This document shows positions 39,025 through 47,912 of a stretch of 64,000 bases of DNA, one piece after another; position 1 is the stretch's first letter, and every line of letters begins with the position of its first letter. The stretch comes from Paracoccaceae bacterium. GTDB lineage: Bacteria > Pseudomonadota > Alphaproteobacteria > Rhodobacterales > Rhodobacteraceae. The notes beneath the pieces are model-generated. The model did no database searches and was not told the DNA's origin. It worked only from the letters and a program-made list of their open reading frames with translations. The DNA lies in the NCBI GenBank assembly GCA_902606585.1, contig CACLGX010000004.1, positions 48,336 to 112,335 of the forward strand, read 5' to 3'. The position numbers and the translations under genes are program-made.

Positions 39025-39714
39025 TTATTCCGTTATTTTTACTTTTAATTCTGTTAAGCCATCTATTTGCGCAACCAGCAAATCACCCGGTTTAACTGCA
39101 CTAACGCCTGCTGGTGTGCCAGTCATTACTACATCTCCAGGAATTAATTGCGTGTATTTTGATAAATCTAAAAGTATTTCATCAACGGAGTAGATCATGT
39201 CTGCTATTCGTCCATGCTGCTGAAGTTTATTATTCAAAAACAACTTTATGTTCGCTTTTCTTATTTGAGGAACTTTTTCAAACTCTGTGATTTCCCCTAT
39301 TAAAGCAGAACCTTCGAAGTCTTTTGACATATCCCACGGTTTACCTTGTTTCTTTGCTATGCTTTGTAAATCACGCCTAGTCATGTCTAGTCCGCAAGCA
39401 TAACCAAATATAGAACCCTTTAGGTCTTCCCTATTTGCTTTTTGAAGTGGTTTTGCGATAGCAACAACCAATTCTACCTCATGATGCAGATCATTTGTCA
39501 TGGGCGGGTAGGTAAGGTTTTTTTCCGAATCCAATAATGAAAATAATGATTTAGTAAAATAAAACGGCTGTTTTTTTTCCACCTTATTCCCAAGCTCGAG
39601 AACATGTTCAACATAATTTCTACCAACACAGAAAATTCTTCGTACTGGATAACCATAGTTTCTTCCTGTAACTTTGAGCAGAGTTGGTTCAGATTCTGGA
39701 AAAACGGATTTCAT
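39025..39714 (-). CDS. Fumarylacetoacetate hydrolase family protein
   Basis: A 229-residue FAH-fold enzyme. These proteins hydrolyse C-C bonds of acylpyruvates or related compounds with Mg or Mn. Motifs are IFCVGRNYVEH, PFYFTKS, the metal-binding pair in LHHEVELVVAI, the aspartate in GYACGLDMTRRDLQ, and VMTGTPAGVSAVKPGD. Closest in feel are fumarylpyruvate hydrolases and oxaloacetate tautomerase/acylpyruvase types. The enzyme class is clear, the substrate is not. It follows the sulfotransferase-like gene by 6 bases, so it is likely in the same operon as the aminotransferase. Confidence 0.87.
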   Translation of the reverse strand: MKSVFPESEPTLLKVTGRNYGYPVRRIFCVGRNYVEHVLELGNKVEKKQPFYFTKSLFSLLDSEKNLTYPPMTNDLHHEVELVVAIAKPLQKANREDLKGSIFGYACGLDMTRRDLQSIAKKQGKPWDMSKDFEGSALIGEITEFEKVPQIRKANIKLFLNNKLQQHGRIADMIYSVDEILLDLSKYTQLIPGDVVMTGTPAGVSAVKPGDLLVAQIDGLTELKVKITE

Positions 39715-39720
39715 TTTTTG

Positions 39721-40437
39721 TTAGATAGCAAACTTTAATAAAGAGCTATAAAGAGGCATCGAAGCCTCAGCTAGATTTGCATTTCTTCCTTTCAAGTTTG
39801 GTAAGTTATCTTCTGGACCAGAAAACCCGGTCGATTTATGTGCTGACCCATACCAATGTGAAGCCCAAACACCGTCTTTTCTATGCCCACCCTTTGGCCA
39901 CGATAACATAGACTTTTGAAAGCCTAAATTAACTCTGTTGCATAGTTTTGTAAGTGTCTCCTCAGGTTTCTTTCTGATGTCTTCAGAGTTAACAACAATA
40001 GGGTCTAAGCCTCGTTTTTTAATTTCCAAAAACAACTCTACTTGTTTTTTGTAACCGATATCTTGCTCACTGATCTTATTGTATTTTTTTGCAAAGCTTG
40101 AAATTACTCTTGCCGGATGTCTAAGTAAAAAAACGTGTTTTACTTGGTCAAACCAACCTCGTGGGACTGAAAAGACCATATGGTGAGTCATATGCTTTTG
40201 GTATAAATTTTTGCCAACAATTGATCTGTCTTTTGTTAAATTATCTATCACGCCTGTGACATTTTCTGATTGCGATAATATAATTTCTTCTCGCATTGGG
40301 TGATCTAAACCTGTTTCAATAAGATAATTTGCATAAAATGGTTCATCGATTATTTCGAAATCATCTCGATTACCAAATGAATACATTAAAGCTGTCGAAA
40401 TATTTCTCGGTCCAGACCACACTGCTAAATTAATCAT
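39721..40437 (-). CDS. Sulfotransferase-like P-loop protein
   Basis: A protein of about 238 residues with the two nucleotide-binding elements of sulfotransferases. A 5'-phosphosulfate-loop-like segment, VWSGPRNISTALMYSF, lies at the N-terminus. A 3'-phosphate-binding-like segment, HVFLLRHPARVISSFAKKY, lies near the middle. The DEPFYANYL and HWYGSAHKSTGF blocks belong to a distinct bacterial subgroup. The true reaction is unknown. I chose the ATG at 40437, which overlaps the aminotransferase stop as ATGA; the ORF track's GTG is two codons earlier. Tight coupling to a class IV aminotransferase suggests a shared pathway. Confidence 0.72.
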   Translation of the reverse strand: MINLAVWSGPRNISTALMYSFGNRDDFEIIDEPFYANYLIETGLDHPMREEIILSQSENVTGVIDNLTKDRSIVGKNLYQKHMTHHMVFSVPRGWFDQVKHVFLLRHPARVISSFAKKYNKISEQDIGYKKQVELFLEIKKRGLDPIVVNSEDIRKKPEETLTKLCNRVNLGFQKSMLSWPKGGHRKDGVWASHWYGSAHKSTGFSGPEDNLPNLKGRNANLAEASMPLYSSLLKFAI

Positions 40438-41342
40438 GCACACTCTTTTTTAATTAATAGCTTATAAAGCTTTCTAATGCGTTCTGTGATTGGACCTAAT
40501 TCGCCTTTACCTATACTTCTTCCATCAATAGATCCCACTGGGGTTTGCGCCCCAAAAGTGCCCGTAAGAAACGCTTCTTCCGCACTGTATGTATCGACTA
40601 AAGAAAAATTTTTCTCGTACACTGGTATACCGTTTGATCTACAGATATCTATCACCTTTTGCCTAGTAATTCCGTTCATGCAGTAGTCACCTGTACTGGT
40701 CCAGACTTCATCTTTTTTAACTATAAAAAAATTGCAGGCGTTCGTCGTATTCACGAAGCCATTAATATCAAGCATTAGCGCCTCGTCCGCACCAGCCTTC
40801 TCTGCTGCGATGCAAGCTAATATGCAGTTAAGTTTTGAATGGCTGTTTAACTTTGGGTCTTGCGTCATTGGTAAACCCCTCAAATGAGGCACTGTCGCTA
40901 AAGATATGGGCCTTGGTATTTTGGGAACAGAGTGCTCCATAATAATAACAAATGTGGGCCCGTCTTGTGATAATGCTGGATGTTGAAAGGGTCTTTTTTT
41001 AGGTCCCCGAGTTATCATAAGCCTAGCGTGAGCACTGTTTACCATACCATTGGAGTTTTGAGTTTTGATAAGAGCGTCAATAACATCTGATTTACTTAAA
41101 CCAATGTCTAAATCTATCGCTAATGCTGCCTCAAACAGCCTATCTATATGTTCAGCGCAAAAGGCCCATTTATTATTATATAGCCGTAATCCCTCCCAAA
41201 CGCCGTCTCCCAACATAAATCCACTATCATAAACGCTTACAACCGCCTCATTTTTTGGTAATATTTTCCCGTTTAAATAGATTAAAATATCTTCATTTCT
41301 GATATCTTCCTCAGATTGGTGTGTGGAAACGGTATTTGTCAT
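40434..41342 (-). CDS. Class IV aminotransferase (branched-chain/D-amino-acid type)
   Basis: A 302-residue PLP enzyme of fold type IV, the group including IlvE, D-amino-acid aminotransferase and aminodeoxychorismate lyase. Motifs are YDSGFMLGDGVWEGLRLYN, the segment before the PLP-binding lysine region (HSKLNCILACIAAEKAGADEA), NGFVNTTNACNFFIV, and GTFGAQTPVGSIDGR near the C-terminus. It resembles IlvE-like paralogues more than authentic IlvE, and I leave the symbol blank. An AAGGGG ribosome-binding site precedes the ATG. It heads an operon with the sulfotransferase-like and FAH genes and is divergent from msrA. Confidence 0.85.
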   Translation of the reverse strand: MTNTVSTHQSEEDIRNEDILIYLNGKILPKNEAVVSVYDSGFMLGDGVWEGLRLYNNKWAFCAEHIDRLFEAALAIDLDIGLSKSDVIDALIKTQNSNGMVNSAHARLMITRGPKKRPFQHPALSQDGPTFVIIMEHSVPKIPRPISLATVPHLRGLPMTQDPKLNSHSKLNCILACIAAEKAGADEALMLDINGFVNTTNACNFFIVKKDEVWTSTGDYCMNGITRQKVIDICRSNGIPVYEKNFSLVDTYSAEEAFLTGTFGAQTPVGSIDGRSIGKGELGPITERIRKLYKLLIKKECA

Positions 41343-41480
41343 TTTTACCCCTTTTTCGATATTGCTATTAGGTAAGTTAATTTATGCCAAGAAGTATTTC
41401 TTGTTGGTCTTTCAGAATTTCTAGGTTGGCAAAAGCTTTTTTTACCCTATGCCTATAATTAATAATCGCAGGAAAGCTTT

Positions 41481-42137
41481 ATGTATAAAATATTAAAAAC
41501 CGTCTTTATTTTATTTTTAACATTAACAACACAAATTAGTCCTTTTTTAGGCAACCTTACTCTACGCGCGCAATCAAAAGACTCTATAATCTTGGCAGGT
41601 GGGTGCTTTTGGTGTGTGGAAGCTGATTTTGAAAAAGTGAACGGGGTCAGTGAGGTCATTTCTGGTTACACTGGTGGGTTTTTAGAAAACCCAACCTACA
41701 AGCAGGTCGTAAAAGGTGGCACAGGACACTATGAAGCCGTCATTATTCACTTTGATCCCGAAATAATTACAACAAAAAATATATTATATAAATTTTTTCG
41801 TTCTATCGACCCTACTGATGCTGGTGGACAGTTCTGTGACCGGGGTCATAGCTATAAGTCAGCTATTTTTGCCAAACCAAATCAAATTTTAATTGCAAAA
41901 AATGCCCTTCTAGAGGCGGAAGCAATTCTGGGTGAAAAGATTGTTACCCCTATTTTAGAAGTGAGCAAATTTTTTACTGCCGAGAAATATCATCAAGACT
42001 ATTACAAAGGCGAAAATCTGGTATTGACTAGATTTGGCCCAATCAAACAAAAAAATGCTTACAAAAGATACCGTTCCGCCTGCGGGAGAGATGAGCGCCT
42101 TAAAGAGGTTTGGGGCAAAGATGCATTCTTGAATTGA
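41481..42137 (+). CDS. msrA: Peptide-methionine (S)-S-oxide reductase MsrA, exported form
   Basis: MsrA reduces the S-epimer of methionine sulfoxide in proteins. The 218-residue product has an N-terminal signal-like segment (MYKILKTVFILFLTLTTQIS) before the catalytic motif LAGGCFWCVEADFE (catalytic first Cys). Further blocks are SGYTGG, GTGHYEAV, FFRSIDPTDAGGQFCDRG and YHQDYY. The leader suggests periplasmic or membrane-anchored location, where it would repair oxidised envelope proteins. An AGGAAAG ribosome-binding site fits the ATG. It lies 80 bases ahead of mutS with no clear terminator between. Confidence 0.94.
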   Translation: MYKILKTVFILFLTLTTQISPFLGNLTLRAQSKDSIILAGGCFWCVEADFEKVNGVSEVISGYTGGFLENPTYKQVVKGGTGHYEAVIIHFDPEIITTKNILYKFFRSIDPTDAGGQFCDRGHSYKSAIFAKPNQILIAKNALLEAEAILGEKIVTPILEVSKFFTAEKYHQDYYKGENLVLTRFGPIKQKNAYKRYRSACGRDERLKEVWGKDAFLN

Positions 42138-42166
42138 CAAACATTTATGGCCGAAGTTTTTCAGCT

Positions 42167-42195
42167 TTTACACAGCGAAACAAGTGTTAGACTAT
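42167..42195 (+). promoter_or_regulatory. Possible mutS promoter
   Basis: TTTACA and GACTAT are spaced by 17 bases, ending 22 bases before the mutS GTG start. This is a moderate match to a housekeeping promoter in the short msrA-mutS gap. It is consistent with mutS having its own transcription start, but it is not strong enough to be certain. Confidence 0.35.
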
Positions 42196-42217
42196 TTTAG
42201 AGCTTGGGAGAACCATC

Positions 42218-44839
42218 GTGACACCAATGATGTCGCAATACATGGAAATCAAATCTGACTATTCTGAGGCTTTATTGTTCTACAGAATGGGTGATTTCTA
42301 TGAGTTATTTTTTGAAGATGCTAAAGTTGCATCCAGTGCATTAGATATCGCCTTAACAAAACGAGGAAAGCATAGTGGAGAAGATATACCTATGTGTGGG
42401 GTTCCTCATCATTCTGCAGAAAACTATATTTACACATTAATACACAAAGGTTTTCGCGTTGCAATTTGTGAGCAAATGGAAAGCCCAGAAGAAGCAAAAA
42501 AAAGGGGTTACAAAGCTGTAGTTAGAAGAGAGGTTGTAAGGCTAGTCACCCCTGGAACCATAACAGAAGATAACTTGTTAGACGCTAAGAAAAGTAACTA
42601 CCTGGCTGCTTATTCTTTGGTACACGAAGAAGCATCAGTTTCTTGGATAGATATTTCGACGGGATCTTTTTATATTTCTAGCATAAAGCCAGAAAGATTA
42701 GCCTCGGAATTAACCAGACTTTCTCCTAGTGAAATACTGCTTTCTGAAAGCTTAGCAAAAGCGCATCGGGATCTAGCAGAGGAGTTTGGTATCAGTGTCA
42801 CGGAGCTTGCAAATTCCGCTTTTGACAGCAGCTCCGCGCGAGAACGTTTAAAAAAAATCTTTAACGTTGAGACCGTCGATGGCTTGGGAACCTTCACTAG
42901 GGCTGAACTATCATCTATGGGAGCCATCATAGAATATTTACAAATAACACAAAAGGGCAAGCTTCCATTATTATCAAGACCAAGGCGAGAACTAAACTCA
43001 TCATTTATGACTATAGATACGGCAACTAGAAAAAACTTAGAATTAACAAAGGGGCTTTCTTCTGGAAATAAATCTGGTTCACTTCTTTCGGTAATTGATC
43101 ATACTTTAACATCAGGGGGGGCAAGATTATTAGAAAAAAGAGTGTCCGCCCCTTCTACTAATCTAGATGAAATTGAAAAAAGATTAAACGGTCTAGATTT
43201 TATGATAGCTTATGCAGACTTATCATCTAGCCTTCGGTCAGAACTCAGAAAAGTTCCTGATTTAGATAGAGCATTATCCCGAATTTCATTGGAAAGGGCT
43301 GGCCCAAGAGACCTGGTGTCTATTAGAAATGGATTGCTGCAATCCTCCATTATATCAAAGATGCTTTCAAGTTTTGCTTTGCCAAAACTCATTGAAGAGA
43401 AGTTGGCTATTTTTCCAAAACAAGATAAATTTTTAGATTTACTTTCTGAAGCCCTTGTGGATGAGCCACCTATATTGGCAAGAGACGGCGGGTTTATTAG
43501 AGAGGGTTTTGATCCCAAATTAGATGAAGCCAGAAGACTAAAAAACGAAGGGAAAAAGATCATTGCTGAAATGCAAATGGGCTATATAAAAACCGCTGGC
43601 ATTCAGTCTCTTAAAATAAAACATAACAATGTTCTCGGATATTTTATCGAAACACCAGCCACTCATGCAGAGCGCATGTTATCGCCTCCTTTGTCTGATA
43701 CCTTTATCCATAGACAAACAACAGCAAATCAAGTTCGTTTTTCAACTGTTGAGCTTTCTGAGATTGAAACTAAGATTTTAAATGCGGCTAGTCATTCTTT
43801 GGAGATAGAAAAACAAACCTTCAAAGAATTATGCGATAGTATATTAAAATATGGCCAACGTATCGCCGATGTTGCCGACTATTTATCAGAAGTAGACCTT
43901 GCAGTTTCCTTTTCTGTGTTAGCTAAAAATGAGTCATGGGTTAAGCCCGCTGTTGATTTGTCACAAAATTTTGAGATTTCTGGTGGCCGCCATCCTGTAG
44001 TTGAAAACGCTCTGAAAAAAGAGGGGAAGGCTTTTATTTCGAATGAATGTATTTTAAACGATGGAAAAATCTGCCTGCTTACTGGGCCAAATATGTCTGG
44101 AAAATCAACTTTTCTGAGACAAAATGCTATCATCGTTTTATTGGCTCAAATTGGTTGTTTCGTTCCTGCCACTTCAGCCAAAATAGGTATTGTATCACAA
44201 CTTTTTAGTCGTGTAGGAGCATCAGACGATTTGGCCAGGGGTCGATCTACCTTTATGGTCGAAATGGTGGAAACCGCATCTATCCTTAACCAGGCTGATG
44301 AAAACTCCTTTGTAATACTGGACGAAATTGGCAGAGGAACAGCAACCTATGATGGCCTATCCATCGCTTGGGCTACTTTAGAGCACTTGCATAATGTAAA
44401 TAAGTCACGAGCACTATTTGCCACCCATTATCATGAATTAACGCATTTATCAGTTGAAATGGATCGATTAGAAAACTCTACTGTCGCGGTCAAAGAATGG
44501 GAAAGTGAGGTTGTATTTTTACATGAAGTTAGAAGAGGCGCTGCAGATCGGTCCTACGGCGTTCAAGTCGCCAAACTTGCTGGCTTGCCAGAAAATGTAA
44601 TAAAAAGATCAAAACTGATATTAGAAAAGCTTGAAAAGGAGCACTACCAGGGCCAATCAAAGTTAAAGGGGCTAATAAGCGATCTTCCTTTATTTTCTAA
44701 CGACCAAAATTCTCATGACCCTATGGAAAAAAAAGCAGACCCGCTTCACGAAGAGATAAAAAACATAAATTTAGACAGCACATCGCCCAGGGAGGCCTTG
44801 GAATTTCTCTACAAGCTAAAAGAAACCCTAAAACATTGA
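42218..44839 (+). CDS. mutS: DNA mismatch repair protein MutS
   Basis: MutS recognises mismatches and small loops and recruits MutL. The 873-residue product has the mismatch-binding N-terminal domain (LLFYRMGDFYELFFEDA with the Phe-x-Glu wedge, then MCGVPHHSAENY). The connector, lever and clamp domains follow, then the ATPase with Walker A TGPNMSGKSTFLRQ (about 622-635), VGASDDLARGRSTFMVEM and Walker B FVILDEIGRGTATYDG. The start is GTG, backed by GGGAG 7 bases upstream; ATG codons three and four codons on are alternatives. The end is 4 bases from the convergent grpE stop. Confidence 0.97.
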   Translation: MTPMMSQYMEIKSDYSEALLFYRMGDFYELFFEDAKVASSALDIALTKRGKHSGEDIPMCGVPHHSAENYIYTLIHKGFRVAICEQMESPEEAKKRGYKAVVRREVVRLVTPGTITEDNLLDAKKSNYLAAYSLVHEEASVSWIDISTGSFYISSIKPERLASELTRLSPSEILLSESLAKAHRDLAEEFGISVTELANSAFDSSSARERLKKIFNVETVDGLGTFTRAELSSMGAIIEYLQITQKGKLPLLSRPRRELNSSFMTIDTATRKNLELTKGLSSGNKSGSLLSVIDHTLTSGGARLLEKRVSAPSTNLDEIEKRLNGLDFMIAYADLSSSLRSELRKVPDLDRALSRISLERAGPRDLVSIRNGLLQSSIISKMLSSFALPKLIEEKLAIFPKQDKFLDLLSEALVDEPPILARDGGFIREGFDPKLDEARRLKNEGKKIIAEMQMGYIKTAGIQSLKIKHNNVLGYFIETPATHAERMLSPPLSDTFIHRQTTANQVRFSTVELSEIETKILNAASHSLEIEKQTFKELCDSILKYGQRIADVADYLSEVDLAVSFSVLAKNESWVKPAVDLSQNFEISGGRHPVVENALKKEGKAFISNECILNDGKICLLTGPNMSGKSTFLRQNAIIVLLAQIGCFVPATSAKIGIVSQLFSRVGASDDLARGRSTFMVEMVETASILNQADENSFVILDEIGRGTATYDGLSIAWATLEHLHNVNKSRALFATHYHELTHLSVEMDRLENSTVAVKEWESEVVFLHEVRRGAADRSYGVQVAKLAGLPENVIKRSKLILEKLEKEHYQGQSKLKGLISDLPLFSNDQNSHDPMEKKADPLHEEIKNINLDSTSPREALEFLYKLKETLKH

Positions 44840-44843
44840 AATA

Positions 44844-45404
44844 TTAGTTGCTCGATGACACTCCTACATGTGCGGGGCGCAACAAGCGGTCGTGTAACAT
44901 AAAGCCTTCAGAAGAAACTTCTATAATATCGCCAGCTTTTGTGCCTGGAACAGGGGCCTCAAACATTGCCTCGTGTAGCTGCGGATCAAATTTGTCACCA
45001 ATTTCTGGAGAAATGGGTTTTATCCCGTGTTTTGAAAAAACATTCAATAATTCTCTCATCGTAAGCTCAACGCCTTCAATCACGGAACCTACAATTTCTT
45101 TTTGATCTGCAGTTATAGAGTCAACAGCTCTTTTCATGTTATCATAGATCGGCAAAAGATCTCTCGCCAATTTAGATCCACCGTAATTCTCTGCTTCTTT
45201 TCGATCTTTATCTGCCCTTTTTCGGGCGTTTTCTGCATCAGCCAGCGCTCTCATAAACCTATCACGATAGTCATCTCGCTCTGCTGTGACTTCATCTAGT
45301 TTTTCTATCTCAGCTGCTTCTGCATCAATATCTATTAACTCATCTTGGTCTAATTCGGGTTCTTCCAATTCATCCAAGAATTCTTCTTTTTTTTGCTCAG
45401 CCAT
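44844..45404 (-). CDS. grpE: Nucleotide exchange factor GrpE
   Basis: GrpE releases ADP from DnaK during the chaperone cycle. The 186-residue product has an acidic disordered N-terminus (DELEEPELDQDELIDID), a long coiled coil (about 35-95, ERDDYRDRFMRALADAENARKR) and a compact beta domain (GEIGDKFDPQLHEAMFEAP-like segment, and SEGFMLHDRLLRPAHVGVS). Length is usual. It follows hrcA by 3 bases, forming a two-gene heat-shock unit. DnaK and DnaJ are not in the window. A GAGGTG ribosome-binding site is present. Confidence 0.96.
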   Translation of the reverse strand: MAEQKKEEFLDELEEPELDQDELIDIDAEAAEIEKLDEVTAERDDYRDRFMRALADAENARKRADKDRKEAENYGGSKLARDLLPIYDNMKRAVDSITADQKEIVGSVIEGVELTMRELLNVFSKHGIKPISPEIGDKFDPQLHEAMFEAPVPGTKAGDIIEVSSEGFMLHDRLLRPAHVGVSSSN

Positions 45405-45407
45405 TCA

Positions 45408-46478
45408 TCACCTCTTATTTCGGTCAGAAACCATTTTTCCAACCAGTTGAGCGGTATAATCCACCACCGGAACTATTCGCCCATAGTTTAATCTTGTGGG
45501 ACCTATTACTCCTACAGCACCAATAATCTTACGATCCGAATTCATATAAGGAGAAACAACCAAAGATGAACCCGTCAAAGAAAAAAGTTTGTTTTCCGAC
45601 CCTATAAAAATTCTTACCCCTTTACCTTTTTCCGTAAGCTCTAAGAAGTCTGCTATATCGCGTTTTCGTTCCAAATCGTCAAATAGATTTTTTATTCTTT
45701 CCAAGTCTTCTTGTTGTGAAGATTCATTTAGAAGATTTGCTCTTCCTTTTACAATTAATCGTTCGTGTCGTTCTTCAGTATCTTCCCAAAGTGCTAAACC
45801 GCTCTGCACCAAGTCACTAGCCAAAGTATCGAGCTCTTGCCGTCGGTAATCAATTTCGTTTTTAATTAATTTTTTAGCTTCGCTTAATGTATTACCCGCC
45901 ATAAGAGCATTTAAAAAATTTGCGGCCTCTTTCATAGAGCTTGGCGTTTGACCCGGTGGGGGCTTGAATAGTCGATTTTCAACATGACCATCAGCAAAAA
46001 CTAAGACAACCAGGGCTTGGCTTGTTGATAAAGGTAAAAACTCCACATGCTTTATTGGAGCTTCGCGTTTCGGTGTTAAGACAAGCGAAGCTCCTTGTGT
46101 CACACCCGATAATGTTGTGGAAATGTCATCTAGAATATCGTCGACTTGATTAGTTTCATCTGAAACTATCTTATCAATTTTTTTTCTATCATTTTTATCG
46201 ACCTCTGATACCTCCAAAATACCATCGACAAACATTCGTAAGCCTTGCTGGGTGGGTATTCTTCCAGCGCTTGTGTGTGGGCTTCCTAGTAGTCCTAAAA
46301 ACTCTAAGTCTTGCATAACATTTCTAATTGTTGCGGCTGAAATATCTTCACTAAATTCACGCGAAAGGGTTCTTGATCCAACAGGCTCACCATCTGCCAA
46401 ATAGCCCTCTACCACCCTACGAAATACTTCTCGCGAGCGGTTATTCATTTCCTCAAGAATTTCTTTTTTTTGAATCAT
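45408..46478 (-). CDS. hrcA: Heat-inducible transcription repressor HrcA
   Basis: HrcA represses groESL-type genes by binding CIRCE elements, with GroEL as co-regulator. I chose the ATG at 46478 (MIQKKEILEEMNNRSREVF), giving 356 residues; the ORF track adds 23 unlikely codons. The N-terminal winged helix shows GEPVGSRTLSREF and ATIRNVMQDLEFLGLL, followed by SPHTSAGRIPTQQGLRMFVD, all diagnostic. The C-terminal GAF-like domain ends NYGRIVPVVDYTAQLVGKM. It is co-transcribed with grpE and divergent from rph. I see no CIRCE repeat upstream of it, so it may not autoregulate this operon. Confidence 0.95.
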   Translation of the reverse strand: MIQKKEILEEMNNRSREVFRRVVEGYLADGEPVGSRTLSREFSEDISAATIRNVMQDLEFLGLLGSPHTSAGRIPTQQGLRMFVDGILEVSEVDKNDRKKIDKIVSDETNQVDDILDDISTTLSGVTQGASLVLTPKREAPIKHVEFLPLSTSQALVVLVFADGHVENRLFKPPPGQTPSSMKEAANFLNALMAGNTLSEAKKLIKNEIDYRRQELDTLASDLVQSGLALWEDTEERHERLIVKGRANLLNESSQQEDLERIKNLFDDLERKRDIADFLELTEKGKGVRIFIGSENKLFSLTGSSLVVSPYMNSDRKIIGAVGVIGPTRLNYGRIVPVVDYTAQLVGKMVSDRNKR

Positions 46479-46590
46479 CGGGACGTTTTTTAGCTTAAAT
46501 ATTTCAATTAGCCTAATGAAAAACTTCAAACAGGGTTGCAAATTCACTTAATCGAGATGTATTTCCAAATTAAATTTGAAAGGATTTAAA

Positions 46591-47304
46591 ATGCGCCCAT
46601 CTGGTCGAAAACTTGACGAAATGAGAAACGTTTCAATAGAAACTAATATAACTATGCATGCTGAGGGAAGTTGCATAATTAAAATGGGTGATACTCATGT
46701 TATATGTACCGCGACAGTAGAAGACAGAGTTCCACCATTTATCAAGGGATCTGGTATGGGGTGGGTCACTGCTGAATATGGTATGTTACCAAGGTCAACC
46801 GGTTCCAGAATGCGAAGGGAAGCAGCTTCAGGTAAGCAAGGTGGTCGAACAGTTGAGATACAAAGGCTTATTGGACGATCTTTACGAGCCGGTGTTGATA
46901 GGCTCGCTCTAGGTGAAAGACAGATAACAATCGACTGTGACGTAATACAAGCAGATGGTGGAACGCGCTGCGCCTCTATTACTGGTGGTTGGTTAGCGCT
47001 ACGTCTAGCAATAGATAAGCTATTAGATTCTGGTACAATATCTACAGATCCTTTGATTTCTCCAGTTTCTGCAATTAGTTGCGGTATTTACGCAGGACAA
47101 CCGATCTTAGACCTAGATTATTCTGAAGATAGCGAAGCAGGTGTAGACGGAAACTTTATTATGCTTGAAAGTGGGAATATGATTGAAACCCAAATAAGCG
47201 CAGAGGGCGCAACATATACTAGGGATGAACTCAATTGCCTAATCAATTTGGCAGAAAAAGGTGCTTCTGAACTCTTTGACATTCAAAAAGCTTCCCGAAG
47301 TTGA
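46591..47304 (+). CDS. rph: Ribonuclease PH
   Basis: RNase PH trims the 3' ends of tRNA precursors by phosphorolysis. The product is 237 residues from the ATG at 46591 ([12 protein letters not shown]), with AAAGGA seven bases upstream. The TTG in the ORF track lies inside that leader. Motifs include [35 protein letters not shown] and [19 protein letters not shown]. It is divergent from hrcA and followed with a 1-base overlap by rdgB. The rph-rdgB-hemW order is a common alphaproteobacterial operon. Confidence 0.96.
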   Translation: MRPSGRKLDEMRNVSIETNITMHAEGSCIIKMGDTHVICTATVEDRVPPFIKGSGMGWVTAEYGMLPRSTGSRMRREAASGKQGGRTVEIQRLIGRSLRAGVDRLALGERQITIDCDVIQADGGTRCASITGGWLALRLAIDKLLDSGTISTDPLISPVSAISCGIYAGQPILDLDYSEDSEAGVDGNFIMLESGNMIETQISAEGATYTRDELNCLINLAEKGASELFDIQKASRS

Positions 47305-47912
47305 TGCGAAAATTTCAAGGTAAGAAATTGGTTGTTGCGACACATAATGAAGGTAAGCTCGATGAGGTTCGTGCGCTATTTGCCAACAAATCAGTGGAAA
47401 TTTTATCCAGTAAATCGCTTGATCTTCCAGAACCCATTGAAACAGAAGATAATTTTATAGGAAACGCTCGTGTAAAAGCACACTCTGCATCAAAAATTAC
47501 TAGCCTACCTGCCCTTGCCGACGATAGTGGAATTACTATTGACGCGTTAGACGGTGCGCCTGGGGTATACACTGCAGATTGGGCCGAAACACCAAATGGA
47601 CGAGATTTTTCTTTGGCGATGAAAAAAACTCAAGAAGCTTTAACAAAAATTTCTGCACCACACCCACGATTAGCACAATTCCGCTGTACTTTAGTATTGG
47701 CATGGCCAGACGGCCATGACGAAATCTTCGAAGGTGTTCTGGCTGGTCAAGTAGTTTGGCCCCCAAAGGGATTGGACGGCCATGGGTACGACCCAATATT
47801 TCAACCTAACGGATATGACGTTACCTTTGGGGAGATGAGCTTTGAAAGTAAGAATAAAATAAGCCATCGATCAATAGCTTTTAAAAAACTTTCCAGGGCA
47901 TGTTTTGAGTGA
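47304..47912 (+). CDS. rdgB: XTP/dITP pyrophosphatase RdgB
   Basis: RdgB hydrolyses non-canonical purine triphosphates (ITP, dITP, XTP) so that they are not incorporated into nucleic acids. The product is 202 residues from the ATG at 47304, overlapping the rph stop by one base (TGATG). Motifs are KLVVATHNEGKLDEV, LALADDSGI-like PALADDSGITIDALDG, GVYTADWAE and GHGYDPIFQPNGY, ending with FGEMSFESKNKISHRS. All core residues of the Ham1 fold are present. It overlaps the start of hemW by 8 bases. Confidence 0.96.
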   Translation: MRKFQGKKLVVATHNEGKLDEVRALFANKSVEILSSKSLDLPEPIETEDNFIGNARVKAHSASKITSLPALADDSGITIDALDGAPGVYTADWAETPNGRDFSLAMKKTQEALTKISAPHPRLAQFRCTLVLAWPDGHDEIFEGVLAGQVVWPPKGLDGHGYDPIFQPNGYDVTFGEMSFESKNKISHRSIAFKKLSRACFE

